Below are positions 1 to 8,797 of a stretch of DNA of 64,000 bases, piece by piece. The notes under the pieces were generated by a model that was not told the origin of the DNA, ran no database searches, and worked only from the letters and a program-made list of their open reading frames with translations. The stretch lies in contig CBDFGT010000009.1 of the NCBI GenBank assembly GCA_965247225.1, forward strand, positions 1-64,000. The letters are read 5' to 3'. Position 1 is the stretch's first letter; each line of letters begins with the position of its first letter. Position numbers and translations under genes: made by a program. The stretch is from CBDFGT01 sp965247225 (GTDB lineage Bacteria > Pseudomonadota > Alphaproteobacteria > Rhizobiales > Rhizobiaceae).

Positions 1-1160
1 TCGTGTCCGCCGGTCACGGTTTCCGCTGCTTCTGTACGGCAGAACGGCTGGAGCAGATGCGTGCGGCCCAGCGTGCTGCCAATATGCCGCCGAAATATGA
101 TGGCCACTGCCTGAAACTGACCGCCGAAGAAGTCACTGCGCGCATGGCCGCAGGTGAAAGCTCGGTCGTGCGCATGAAGATTCCGACTGAAGGCTCCTGC
201 AAGTTTCATGATGGTGTTTACGGTGATGTCGACATTCCATGGGATTCGGTTGACATGCAGGTGCTGCTCAAGGGCGACGGCATGCCGACCTATCACATGG
301 CGAATGTGGTGGATGATCACCTGATGCAGATCACCCATGTGGCCCGTGGCGAGGAATGGCTGTCCTCTGTGCCAAAGCATATCCTGATCTATCACTATCT
401 CGGCCTGACACCGCCGAAATTCATGCATCTTTCCCTCATGCGCAATGCCGACAAATCCAAACTGTCGAAACGCCGCAATCCGACCTCCATCTCCTATTAT
501 TCAGCACTCGGCTATATGCCCGAAGCAGTGATGAATTTCCTTGGCCTGTTCTTTATCCAGATCGCCGAGGGCGACGAGATGATGACGATGGACCAGCTGG
601 GCGAAAAGTTTGATCCCGGCAACCTGTCGAAATCCGGTGCGATCTTCGACATCCAGAAGCTCGACTGGCTGAATGGCCGCTGGCTGCGCGAAGGTATTTC
701 GGAAACGGAATTTGTGGCCCGCACCCTGAAATGGGCTATGGAAAATGACCGGCTGATGCAGGGCCTGAAACTTTCGCAGTCGCGTATTTCCAAGCTCTCG
801 GATCTTGCCGATCTTGCCTCTTTCCTGTTCAGGGGCGATCTGGGCCTGACGCCTGCCAATTTCTCCGGCCTGAAAACCACGCTGGAAGAAACACTGGAAA
901 TCCTCAATGTTGTCCAGCCGGATCTGGAAAAAATCCTCGAATGGAACCAGGACAGCATTGAAGCCGAACTGCGTGCCATTGCCGAGCGCATGGGCAAGAA
1001 GCTGAAAGTGGTTCTGCCGCCCCTGTTTGTTGCAGTTTCCGGCTCATCGCGCTCGCTTCCGCTGTTTGACAGCATGGCGCTTCTGGGTCGCGCCGTTGTT
1101 CGCCAGCGCCTCAAACAGGCAACCGCCGCTGTTGCAACAGCCATTGGCCCGAAGAACTGA
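1..1160 (+). CDS. gltX: glutamyl-tRNA synthetase, 5' end outside the window
   Basis: Class I aminoacyl-tRNA synthetase that charges tRNA-Glu (in many alphaproteobacteria also tRNA-Gln) in the cytoplasm. The frame is open to the left edge, so the N-terminal Rossmann half with the HIGH motif lies outside. The visible 385 codons carry the GltX signature region DGMPTYHMANVVDDHLM, then a KMSKS-type loop KLSKR at about residues 153-157 of the visible part, and the C-terminal anticodon-binding helical region. It ends with TGA 18 bases before lysS in the same direction, so the two are probably cotranscribed. Confidence 0.95.
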   Translation, partial: VSAGHGFRCFCTAERLEQMRAAQRAANMPPKYDGHCLKLTAEEVTARMAAGESSVVRMKIPTEGSCKFHDGVYGDVDIPWDSVDMQVLLKGDGMPTYHMANVVDDHLMQITHVARGEEWLSSVPKHILIYHYLGLTPPKFMHLSLMRNADKSKLSKRRNPTSISYYSALGYMPEAVMNFLGLFFIQIAEGDEMMTMDQLGEKFDPGNLSKSGAIFDIQKLDWLNGRWLREGISETEFVARTLKWAMENDRLMQGLKLSQSRISKLSDLADLASFLFRGDLGLTPANFSGLKTTLEETLEILNVVQPDLEKILEWNQDSIEAELRAIAERMGKKLKVVLPPLFVAVSGSSRSLPLFDSMALLGRAVVRQRLKQATAAVATAIGPKN

Positions 1161-1178
1161 TAGCCGGATTTCAAGAAG

Positions 1179-2675
1179 ATGACCGAAAAAAACGAAACCG
1201 CCACCCTGTCCTCCGATGCGACCGAAGTGCGCGCGCAGAAGCTTGCAAAACTGCGTGAAACCATCGTCGATGTCTACCCCGCCCATTTTCACCGTACCAT
1301 GACCAATGCCGAACTGGCTGAAACCTGGGCCCATCTCGAACTCGACCAGTCGAGCGGCGCTATGGTAACCGTTGCAGGCCGGGTCTATTCATCGCGCAAT
1401 TCGGGCATGTTCATCGACATTCATGATGCATCCGGCAAAATCCAGATCTTCTCCCACAAGGACAATACGCCGGAAGAAGCGCGCAACCTGCTGCCGATGA
1501 TTGACCTTGGCGACATTATTGGCGTGACCGGGGAAGTGCGGCGCACCAAGCGCGGCGAACTGACGGTAAATGCCAAAGAGATCACCATGCTGTGCAAGTC
1601 TCTCTTGCCGATGCCGGAAAAATATCATGGTCTGGCCGATGTCGAAATGCGCTACCGCAAGCGCTATCTCGACATTATGGCCAATGACGAATCCAGGTTG
1701 CGCTTCCAGAAACGCTCGAAAATCGTTTCCTGCCTGCGCCGCTTTCTGGAAGACGAGGGCTTCATGGAAGTTGAGACCCCGATGTTGCATCCTGTCTATG
1801 GCGGTGCTTCGGCAGAGCCGTTCAAGACCCATCACAACACGCTGAAGCTCGATATGTTCCTGCGCATTGCACCGGAACTTTATCTCAAGCGCGTTCTGGT
1901 TTCAGGTCTCACCGACAAGGTCTTCGAGATCAACCGGAACTTCCGCAACGAAGGCGTTTCCACCCGCCACAATCCTGAATTCACCATGATGGAGTGCTAC
2001 TGGGCATATGCCGATTATGAGGATGTGATGGGTCTGGTCGAGCGTATGTTTGAAACGCTGTCCCATGCGGTCAACGGCACAACAGAGATCATGTTCGGCG
2101 GCAAGGAAATTTCGTTCAGGGGACCGTTCCGTCGTGTGCCCATGCCGCAGGCCGTGCAGGAGGCAACCGGCGTGGACTTCATGGCCATCAAGACGGACGC
2201 AGAGGCCCGCGATGCCGCCCGCAACATGGGCTTTGAAATCGAAAAGGACGCAACATGGGGCGAGGTCGTATCCTTTATCTTTGAGGAGAAGGTGGAACAC
2301 ACGCTGATCCAGCCATCGCATGTGACCCATTTCCCGAAAGACATCTCACCCTTTGCCAAGCAGGTTCCGGGCGAGCCACGGCTGGTTGAGCGGTTTGAAA
2401 CCTATTGCAATGGCTGGGAAATCGGCAATGCCTTTTCCGAGCTGAACGATCCGGTGGAACAGCGCGCCCGCATGGTGGAACAGTGGACACAGGCGCAAGC
2501 CCGTGGCGAGAAGGAAAAGACACTGGATGAAGACTTCCTCGAAGCCATGGACCACGGCATGCCACCGGCAGGCGGCCTTGGCATCGGGGTTGACCGCCTG
2601 ATCATGCTTTTGACGGATTCACCCTCGATCCGCGACATCATCCTGTTTCCTGCCCGTCGCGCCAGGGCGGATTGA
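1179..2675 (+). CDS. lysS: lysyl-tRNA synthetase, class II
   Basis: Charges tRNA-Lys with lysine. The 498-residue length is normal for class II LysRS. An N-terminal OB-fold anticodon-binding domain (about residues 55-170) is followed by the class II catalytic core: motif 2 around FEINRNFRNEG and motif 3 around GGLGIGVDRLIMLL near the C terminus. ATG at 1179 is preceded by AAGAAG, an acceptable ribosome site. It follows gltX by 18 bases. The 3' end faces the converging gene at 2695, with a hairpin just past the stop. Confidence 0.97.
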   Translation: MTEKNETATLSSDATEVRAQKLAKLRETIVDVYPAHFHRTMTNAELAETWAHLELDQSSGAMVTVAGRVYSSRNSGMFIDIHDASGKIQIFSHKDNTPEEARNLLPMIDLGDIIGVTGEVRRTKRGELTVNAKEITMLCKSLLPMPEKYHGLADVEMRYRKRYLDIMANDESRLRFQKRSKIVSCLRRFLEDEGFMEVETPMLHPVYGGASAEPFKTHHNTLKLDMFLRIAPELYLKRVLVSGLTDKVFEINRNFRNEGVSTRHNPEFTMMECYWAYADYEDVMGLVERMFETLSHAVNGTTEIMFGGKEISFRGPFRRVPMPQAVQEATGVDFMAIKTDAEARDAARNMGFEIEKDATWGEVVSFIFEEKVEHTLIQPSHVTHFPKDISPFAKQVPGEPRLVERFETYCNGWEIGNAFSELNDPVEQRARMVEQWTQAQARGEKEKTLDEDFLEAMDHGMPPAGGLGIGVDRLIMLLTDSPSIRDIILFPARRARAD

Positions 2676-2694
2676 GCAGAAAGCAGATCTGACC

Positions 2695-4374
2695 TCAATG
2701 CGCCGGGGCGGCATGGTCTGCCCCGGCTTTCTTGTGCGCACCAGTCCCGTCATGTTTGGTCGATTTGGCCTTCATCATTTCCAGCTCGGCATCTGTCGGC
2801 TCATCAGAGGGAATATCTTCCGCAGGGGTAACAGGCCCGGTATGTTGCAGCGAGGCTTTTGCATGATCAATCAGATCGACACTCTCAGCAACCGGCGGCA
2901 CAACAGGCGCTGCCGCATGTCCGGCGGATTGCCCCTCAGTTTCAGGTGTTCCATGGCCTGAAGCCGCAGCTCCTGTTGCATCGCTGTGCGTGGAGGCAAC
3001 AGGAGCTGCATGCCCGCTCTCGCTGGCATCATGCCCGGTTTCCGCAGCGCCATGGTCATTGGCCGGTGCTGCCTCGTGTCCGTCGGAATGCCCGTCTGCG
3101 GCCGGAGCCTCATGGCCCTCGGCAGCGCCATGCCCGTCAGCAGCAGGAACGTCCTTGTCTCCATCGAGACCAACGGCACCGAGAACGGAAGAGAAGAACG
3201 ACGATTCCGGCTCCGGTGCTTTCGGTATGCGCAGGTCAATCGCGTTTGGCGGCAAAGCATGCGCGTCATGTGCACCACTGTCCTCAGATGCTGCACCATG
3301 CTCGCCATCAGCAGCAGGTGCTGCGCCATGTTCGCCTTCGGGCGCTGCTGCATGCCCGGCATCAGCAGGTGCTTCACCATGTGCGGGGGGTGCTGCATGG
3401 TCCCCGGCAGCAGCGTTTTCTGCTGCAGGTTCATCACCACCAAGACCGACCATGCCCATCATTGTATCGAGGAATGACTTGTCGGACCCGGCATCAGGCT
3501 CAACAGCAACGTCTTCCACAGGTTTGGGCTCTTCCGGCGGTTGGATACCCAGAACCTGGTCGAATTCAGCCTCGGCCGGATCAACCGCCTTGACCTCCTC
3601 AACCGGCGCGGCCTCGCCATGTGCACTGGCAGGTGTGGCCTCCCCTTCCTTGGGCTTTGCGGGTTCGGCAGCCTTGTGACCTCCGGCGTCGGCTGTGTCT
3701 GCATCCCCCCTGGCGCAATCAGCCTTGTCTTTCATGGCCGCGGCAACGGCCTTGATCTGCTCTGCGGTAAGGACACGCTCCTCGCCATAAAACCGGCCTT
3801 CTGCAGTGGGCATGCCGGTGAAATAATATCCGGAATAGGGCGCATCAAAACCCCGGATTGTGCCGGGATTGCGCACAAAGAAAACCTCGGCACCGACGGA
3901 TCGTCCATTCATCTCGGAACGTTTTTTGGGTCCGTTTTTATCCAGCAGGACAACGTGGATAAGCTCTGCCCTTAACGTTTCCGCCATTGTTGCAACAACC
4001 CGGATGGCCGTTTTCATCCGGGTGGGACCATCTGAGGGCTCAACCATAATATATTTGTGGAGCCAGATCTGCCCGTCATCGCGCTTGATAGCCACCCGGG
4101 CAATATCGGTGCAATCCAGACCATTGATGGATTCCTTCGACGGGCCAAGGATCTGGTCCTTGCCGACATAAAGCGCAGCCGCGCCCGATCCCCCGAGCAA
4201 CATCAGAATGCCCGCAGTGGCGATCAGGAACTTCCGGGGAACCCGGATTTTTTTCTTGCCGCTTGCTTCAGCCTCAGCCACAGCAACGTCCTTTGGCTCA
4301 TACGCAAAACCCGCCTGCCAGAACCCTGGCAGAGATTGAAAGCCCACTTTGCCTGAAGGACATTGAAGAGACAT
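2695..4374 (-). CDS. membrane-anchored hypothetical protein with long Ala/His/Glu-rich tail
   Basis: I do not recognise a named family. From the ATG at 4374 the protein has 559 residues; an upstream TTG at 4398 would add eight. A short N-terminal part is followed by a basic stretch and one hydrophobic segment at about residues 49-70, suggesting a single membrane anchor. A globular region of roughly 150 residues comes next. The remaining 300 or so residues are low-complexity, built from Ala, His, Glu, Gly and Asp with recurring GHGAA, GHEAP and DGH-type units. Such a tail could be an extended periplasmic or cytoplasmic linker or could bind metal ions; this is inference. It stands alone, convergent with lysS and divergent from the LacI-type gene. 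Confidence 0.75.
   Translation of the reverse strand: MSLQCPSGKVGFQSLPGFWQAGFAYEPKDVAVAEAEASGKKKIRVPRKFLIATAGILMLLGGSGAAALYVGKDQILGPSKESINGLDCTDIARVAIKRDDGQIWLHKYIMVEPSDGPTRMKTAIRVVATMAETLRAELIHVVLLDKNGPKKRSEMNGRSVGAEVFFVRNPGTIRGFDAPYSGYYFTGMPTAEGRFYGEERVLTAEQIKAVAAAMKDKADCARGDADTADAGGHKAAEPAKPKEGEATPASAHGEAAPVEEVKAVDPAEAEFDQVLGIQPPEEPKPVEDVAVEPDAGSDKSFLDTMMGMVGLGGDEPAAENAAAGDHAAPPAHGEAPADAGHAAAPEGEHGAAPAADGEHGAASEDSGAHDAHALPPNAIDLRIPKAPEPESSFFSSVLGAVGLDGDKDVPAADGHGAAEGHEAPAADGHSDGHEAAPANDHGAAETGHDASESGHAAPVASTHSDATGAAASGHGTPETEGQSAGHAAAPVVPPVAESVDLIDHAKASLQHTGPVTPAEDIPSDEPTDAELEMMKAKSTKHDGTGAHKKAGADHAAPAH
2702..2733 (+). terminator. possible rho-independent terminator of lysS
   Basis: GCCGGGGC at 2702-2709 is complementary to GCCCCGGC at 2720-2727, giving a perfect 8-bp GC-rich stem with a 10-base loop, followed by TTTCTT. 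It begins 27 bases after the lysS stop and lies inside the last codons of the convergent gene. The T-run is short, and the arms also encode part of the repetitive Ala/Pro/His tail, so it may be coincidental. Confidence 0.45.
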
Positions 4375-4511
4375 TAACCACGCCGCCACACGGGTCAAAA
4401 AACACAGTGTGGTATGAAGTCCTCGTGTTTAGAGGTGAATTTCAGGTTTGATGAATTGAAAAGACCACCACTTCCAAATAAGAACAACCTGCAAAGTGGA
4501 ATATTGATGTC

Positions 4512-5540
4512 ATGGTAACAATCAAGGAAATCGCGAAAGCCTGCGGAGTCTCGTCAGCAACCGTATCGCGCGTTCTGAATTATGACATGACATTGTCCAT
4601 CGCGGCAGGGAAGCGCCAGACGATTATCGAAACTGCCGAAGCGCTGAATTACGCAACGCCGCGAAACCGCAACCGGGCATCCACCGGAGCATCACAATCT
4701 GTATCCGGCGCAAAAATAGCATTGGTGCATTTCTTGCGGCCTGCCCAGGAACTGGCCGATCCCTACTATATCGGCGTGCGTCTTGGCATCGAGACAAGGT
4801 GCCAGGCACTGAAAATGGAAGTGGTGAAAGTCTACCACACGGACAGCATGCCCGACCCGGCCATGCTGTCGGGCACATCGGGCGTCATTGTTGTCGGTCA
4901 GCATGCGGACGAGGAAATTGCATGGCTGCAAAGACACTGCAAACATATTGTCTTTGCAGATTTCTTGCCGGAATCAGATCTGTTTGACAGTGTTGAGAGC
5001 AATATCGAGCGGGCCATGAAACGTTTGTTGCAGGATCTGCGCGAGCGGGGATACCAGCGAATAGGCTTTATCGGCTGGGTGCAGAACCTGAATGGCGTTG
5101 TGACGAAATTCGGAGAGAAGCGTTGCAAGGCCTATATCGAATGGATGCAGGCCGCCGGGCTCTATGATCCCGACCTGTGTTTTGTGGAGACCTTTACGCT
5201 GGAAAATGGCGAGGCGCTGGCCCGCAAGATCATGGCAACGGACAATCCGCCGGATGTCCTCATTACGGCCAATGACAATATGGCAATCGGTGCCTACCGC
5301 GCCATACAAAGCCTTGGCCTTTCCATTCCCGGAGACATTGCTGTTGCCAGCTTCAATGACATTCCGGTGGCACAGTTCCTGAACCCGCCCTTGTCCACAA
5401 TTAAAATTCCGGCAGAGCTGATCGGAGAGACAGCCGTGGATTTGATGCTCGAACAGTTTGCAGGGCGGGACTTTGCCAAAAAAGTGTTGATCTCCACAGA
5501 GATGATATGGCGCGAGTCCTGCCCATTTATAGGGCAATAA
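4512..5540 (+). CDS. LacI/GalR-family transcriptional regulator
   Basis: 342 residues, usual for the family. The N-terminal helix-turn-helix reads MVTIKEIAKACGVSSATVSR, with the hinge helix following at about residues 45-60. The periplasmic-binding-protein-like sensor domain follows, with the family motif DIAVASFNDIPVAQFLNPP near residue 285. The sensor resembles EbgR-type regulators of beta-galactosidase genes. It sits directly upstream of, and parallel to, a sugar ABC importer and a GH2 hydrolase, so it most likely represses that operon and responds to a galactoside or related sugar. Confidence 0.93.
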   Translation: MVTIKEIAKACGVSSATVSRVLNYDMTLSIAAGKRQTIIETAEALNYATPRNRNRASTGASQSVSGAKIALVHFLRPAQELADPYYIGVRLGIETRCQALKMEVVKVYHTDSMPDPAMLSGTSGVIVVGQHADEEIAWLQRHCKHIVFADFLPESDLFDSVESNIERAMKRLLQDLRERGYQRIGFIGWVQNLNGVVTKFGEKRCKAYIEWMQAAGLYDPDLCFVETFTLENGEALARKIMATDNPPDVLITANDNMAIGAYRAIQSLGLSIPGDIAVASFNDIPVAQFLNPPLSTIKIPAELIGETAVDLMLEQFAGRDFAKKVLISTEMIWRESCPFIGQ

Positions 5541-5591
5541 GAGAAATATTTAAGCAACCTCAAGCACTTGGTAAATTATCGCGATTCCGCG

Positions 5592-5605
5592 AGTAAATTT
5601 TTACT
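5592..5605. promoter_or_regulatory. possible LacI-type operator upstream of the sugar operon
   Basis: AGTAAATTTTTACT has perfect 6-base arms (AGTAAA/TTTACT) around TT, similar to the GTAAA..TTTAC core of LacI-family operators. Related half-sites occur nearby: GGTAAA at 5570 and GGTTTACT at about 5634. The cluster lies between the regulator stop (5540) and the binding-protein start (5694), the expected place for the operator. Confidence 0.35.
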
Positions 5606-5693
5606 AAATCCCTTGCGTGTCCTGTTTTTTTACGGTTTACTAACCTTCGGCAGCACGAAAACAGCCGCCGATAGAGTTTTCTGGGAGGAAACA

Positions 5694-6968
5694 ATGAAAC
5701 TCAAGACCATGTCCAACATGTCGCGTCTTGCTGCCCTGGTGTTGGCAAGTGCAAGCTTCTTGTCTGTTGCCGCGGCACAGGCCAAGGAAATTACCATCTG
5801 GTGCTGGGATCCGAATTTCAACGGTGCTACAATGAAGGAAGCGGGCGAGCGTTACGCCAGGCTTCATCCGGATGTCACGCTGAATATCGTTGACTTTGCC
5901 AAGGCTGACGTTGAGCAGAAACTGCAGACCACACTGTCTTCCGGCACAACGGATGCACTGCCGGATATCGTTTTGATTGAAGATTATGGCGCACAGAAAT
6001 ACCTCCAGTCGTTTCCTGGCGCATTTGCACCAATTTCTGACAGTATCGACCTGAAAGGTTTTGCGCCCTATAAGGTACAGCTGGCCACCTTGAATGGCAA
6101 AGCCTATTCGATGCCTTTCGATTCCGGCGTAACCGGCATGTATTACCGCAAGGACTATCTGGAACAGGCCGGTTTCAAAGACGAGGACATGCAGGGTATT
6201 ACATGGGACCGTTTTATTGAAATTGGCAAGCAGGTCGAAGCCAGGACCGGCAAGAAGATGATGGGTCTTGATCCGAACGATGCAGGCCTGATCCGCATCA
6301 TGATGCAGTCTGGCGGGCAATGGTATTTCAACGAGGACGGTTCTGCCAACATCGCAAACAACGCTGCCCTGAAGGCGGCTCTCGAAACCGAACAGAAGCT
6401 GCTTCAGGCCAATGTCTACAAGCCGACCGCAGGCTGGAACGAATGGGTTGCCTCTTTCACGTCGGGTGATGTTGCAGCAGTGGTCACCGGCGTGTGGATT
6501 ACCGGCACCATCAAGGCGCAGGCTGATCAGTCCGGCAAATGGGGTGTCGCTCCGATCCCGACACTGAACATTGAAGGGGCGACCAATGCCTCCAACCTTG
6601 GCGGCTCCAGCTGGTATGTTCTGGAATCCTCGGCTGAAAAAGCCGAAGCCATTGATTTCCTGAATGAGACATACGGCAAGGATGTTGATTTCTACCAGAA
6701 GATTCTGGTGGACCGCGGCGCAGTCGGTTCGCTTCTCTCCTCGCGTGATGGCGAAGCCTACAAGGCAGCAGATGCGTTTTTTGGCGGACAGACTGTCTGG
6801 CAGAATTTTTCCGACTGGCTGGCAAAGGTGCCTTCTGTCAATTACGGCATCTTCACCAATGAAGTGGATGCTGCAGTAACCGCACAATTGCCAACCCTTG
6901 CCAATGGCGGTTCCGTTGATGATGCCATCAAGGCTATTGATGCACAGGTCAAGACCCAGTTGCAGTAA
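5694..6968 (+). CDS. sugar ABC transporter periplasmic binding protein
   Basis: 424-residue solute-binding protein of the family 1 carbohydrate type (MalE/UgpB-like). ATG at 5694 is chosen because GGGAGG at 5683-5688 is ideally spaced and because a signal peptide follows directly: KLKTMSNMSR, a hydrophobic stretch, then cleavage near AAAQA-KEITIW. The frame stays open upstream, but an earlier start would bury the signal peptide. It delivers the sugar to the permease pair encoded next. Substrate is unknown; the GH2 hydrolase in the operon suggests a galactoside or glucuronide. Confidence 0.92.
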   Translation: MKLKTMSNMSRLAALVLASASFLSVAAAQAKEITIWCWDPNFNGATMKEAGERYARLHPDVTLNIVDFAKADVEQKLQTTLSSGTTDALPDIVLIEDYGAQKYLQSFPGAFAPISDSIDLKGFAPYKVQLATLNGKAYSMPFDSGVTGMYYRKDYLEQAGFKDEDMQGITWDRFIEIGKQVEARTGKKMMGLDPNDAGLIRIMMQSGGQWYFNEDGSANIANNAALKAALETEQKLLQANVYKPTAGWNEWVASFTSGDVAAVVTGVWITGTIKAQADQSGKWGVAPIPTLNIEGATNASNLGGSSWYVLESSAEKAEAIDFLNETYGKDVDFYQKILVDRGAVGSLLSSRDGEAYKAADAFFGGQTVWQNFSDWLAKVPSVNYGIFTNEVDAAVTAQLPTLANGGSVDDAIKAIDAQVKTQLQ

Positions 6969-7076
6969 CCGCCTCCAGAGATCCGGAAGCAGGACAACGC
7001 GCCTGCTTCCTCCCCAGGCTTGCGGCAGGGATGCCGCAAGTTGCCTCCTATGGCTTTCAAGGTTCGGGTGACGACA

Positions 7077-7967
7077 ATGGCAGGCAGGCATTCGGGCGGT
7101 GTTCGCCGCTTTTATGATATCAACGGTTGGCTTTTCGTGGCCCCGGCTCTGGGTCTGATAGCGCTGTTCATGGTCTATCCCATTCTCTATTCGCTCTGGA
7201 TGTCATCACAGTCCGGTCGCGGCATGATGCTCAAGTTCGCCGGCTTCGGTAATATTGTCCGTCTTTGGCATGATCCGGTTTTCATCAAGGCCCTGACCAA
7301 TACAACAGTCTTTTTTGTTGTTCAGGTTCCCGTCATGATTGTTCTGGCGCTGATCCTGGCCGCAGCCCTCAACAAGCCCGGTCTCAAATTCCGCGGCCTG
7401 TTCAGAACAGCCATATTCCTGCCCTGTGTCACGTCGCTTGTGGCCTATTCGGTGCTGTTCAAGAGCATGTTTGCAGCCGACGGTGTGATCAATTCTGCGC
7501 TGGAGGCAATGCATGTTGTTTCAGCACCGATTCCATGGATGACGGATCCGTTCTGGGCGAAAGTCATGATTATCGCTGCTATCACCTGGCGCTGGACCGG
7601 CTATAACATGATCTTTTATCTCTCTGCTATGCAGAATATCGACAAATCGATCTATGAAGCAGCCCGGATCGACGGCATCAGCGCCACGGGGCGGTTTTTC
7701 TATCTGACTGTTCCCATGCTCAAGCCGGTCATTCTGTTTACCACGGTAACATCGACCATCGGAACGTTGCAGCTGTTTGACGAGGTCAACAACATCACCA
7801 CCGGCGGCCCGTCGGATTCCACGCTGACCCTGTCGCTTTATATCTACAACCTGACTTTCAAGTTCATGCCGTCCTTTGGCTATGCTGCCACAATCTCCTA
7901 CGTCATCGTGGTCATTGTTGCCATCCTTGCCTTCCTCCAGTTCTATATAGCCCGGGAGCGCGACTGA
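7077..7967 (+). CDS. sugar ABC transporter permease (MalF/UgpA-like)
   Basis: Inner-membrane permease of about 296 residues with six predicted hydrophobic segments and the EAA loop contacting the ATPase (YEAARIDGISATGRFFYLTVPML). Starts at 7050 and 7020 are also in frame; 7077 is preferred because GGGTGA lies just upstream and the protein then begins with a short cytoplasmic tail. It follows the binding-protein gene and ends two bases before the second permease, so the two are translationally linked. Confidence 0.9.
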   Translation: MAGRHSGGVRRFYDINGWLFVAPALGLIALFMVYPILYSLWMSSQSGRGMMLKFAGFGNIVRLWHDPVFIKALTNTTVFFVVQVPVMIVLALILAAALNKPGLKFRGLFRTAIFLPCVTSLVAYSVLFKSMFAADGVINSALEAMHVVSAPIPWMTDPFWAKVMIIAAITWRWTGYNMIFYLSAMQNIDKSIYEAARIDGISATGRFFYLTVPMLKPVILFTTVTSTIGTLQLFDEVNNITTGGPSDSTLTLSLYIYNLTFKFMPSFGYAATISYVIVVIVAILAFLQFYIARERD

Positions 7968-7969
7968 CC

Positions 7970-8788
7970 ATGAAAAATCCGGCAAATGCCCTGCGGGCGA
8001 CCCTTTCCTACGGCTTTTTGGGGATTATGAGCTTCCTGTCTGTCTTCCCGTTTTACTGGATGCTGGTGGGCTCAACCAACACGTCCTCTTCCATTATCAA
8101 GGGGAAAATCTCCTTTGGTACAGCCCTGTCTGAAAATCTCGCGAAATTTTTCACACAGGTGGATGCACCGCTGGTCTTCTGGAACTCCGCCAAGGTCGCC
8201 ATCCTGTCGACTGTTCTCACGCTGGTGATTTCATCGCTTGCCGGTTACGGGTTTGAGATGTTCAGCTCCAAAACACGCGAACGGATCTACAGCATCATCC
8301 TTTTGACCCTGATGATCCCCTTTGCAGCCCTGATGATTCCGCTTTTCATCATGATGGGCAAGCTCGGCCTCATCAACACCCATATCGCCATTGTCCTGCC
8401 GGGTGTCGCCTCCGCCTTCATGATCTTTTATTTCCGCCAGAGCACAAAAGCCTTCCCGTCGGAACTGCGTGATGCAGCAAAGGTTGATGGCCTGAAGGAA
8501 TGGCAGATCTTTCTCTATATCTATTTTCCGGTCATGCGGTCGACCTATGCCGCCGCTCTGATCATCGTCTTCATGGCGAGCTGGAACAACTACCTGTGGC
8601 CGTTGATCGTGCTGCAATCCAACGACACCAAAACCATTACCCTTGTGGTCTCGTCCCTTTCCTCAGCCTACTACCCGGATTTTGGTGTGGTCATGGTTGG
8701 TACGGTTCTGGCCACACTGCCTACTCTCATCGTGTTTTTCGCCATGCAGCGCCAGTTTGTCCAGGGCATGCTGGGTTCAGTGAAATAG
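7970..8788 (+). CDS. sugar ABC transporter permease (MalG/UgpE-like)
   Basis: 272-residue inner-membrane permease, the second half of the heterodimeric channel. It has six hydrophobic segments and an EAA loop (LRDAAKVDGLKEWQIFLYIYFPVM at about residues 165-187). ATG lies two bases after the previous stop. The next gene, a glycoside hydrolase, begins nine bases downstream, so the operon continues. Confidence 0.92.
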   Translation: MKNPANALRATLSYGFLGIMSFLSVFPFYWMLVGSTNTSSSIIKGKISFGTALSENLAKFFTQVDAPLVFWNSAKVAILSTVLTLVISSLAGYGFEMFSSKTRERIYSIILLTLMIPFAALMIPLFIMMGKLGLINTHIAIVLPGVASAFMIFYFRQSTKAFPSELRDAAKVDGLKEWQIFLYIYFPVMRSTYAAALIIVFMASWNNYLWPLIVLQSNDTKTITLVVSSLSSAYYPDFGVVMVGTVLATLPTLIVFFAMQRQFVQGMLGSVK

Positions 8789-8797
8789 GAATATACC

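Noticed and set aside
2859..3679. Rightward frames rich in Ala/Pro/Ser or Arg/His opposite the His-rich tail gene
   Set aside because: They mirror the low-complexity repeat of the real gene and have no start signals.
5640..7091. Leftward open frame of over 480 codons opposite the sugar-binding protein
   Set aside because: No domain or ribosome site; the binding protein with signal peptide on the plus strand explains the region.
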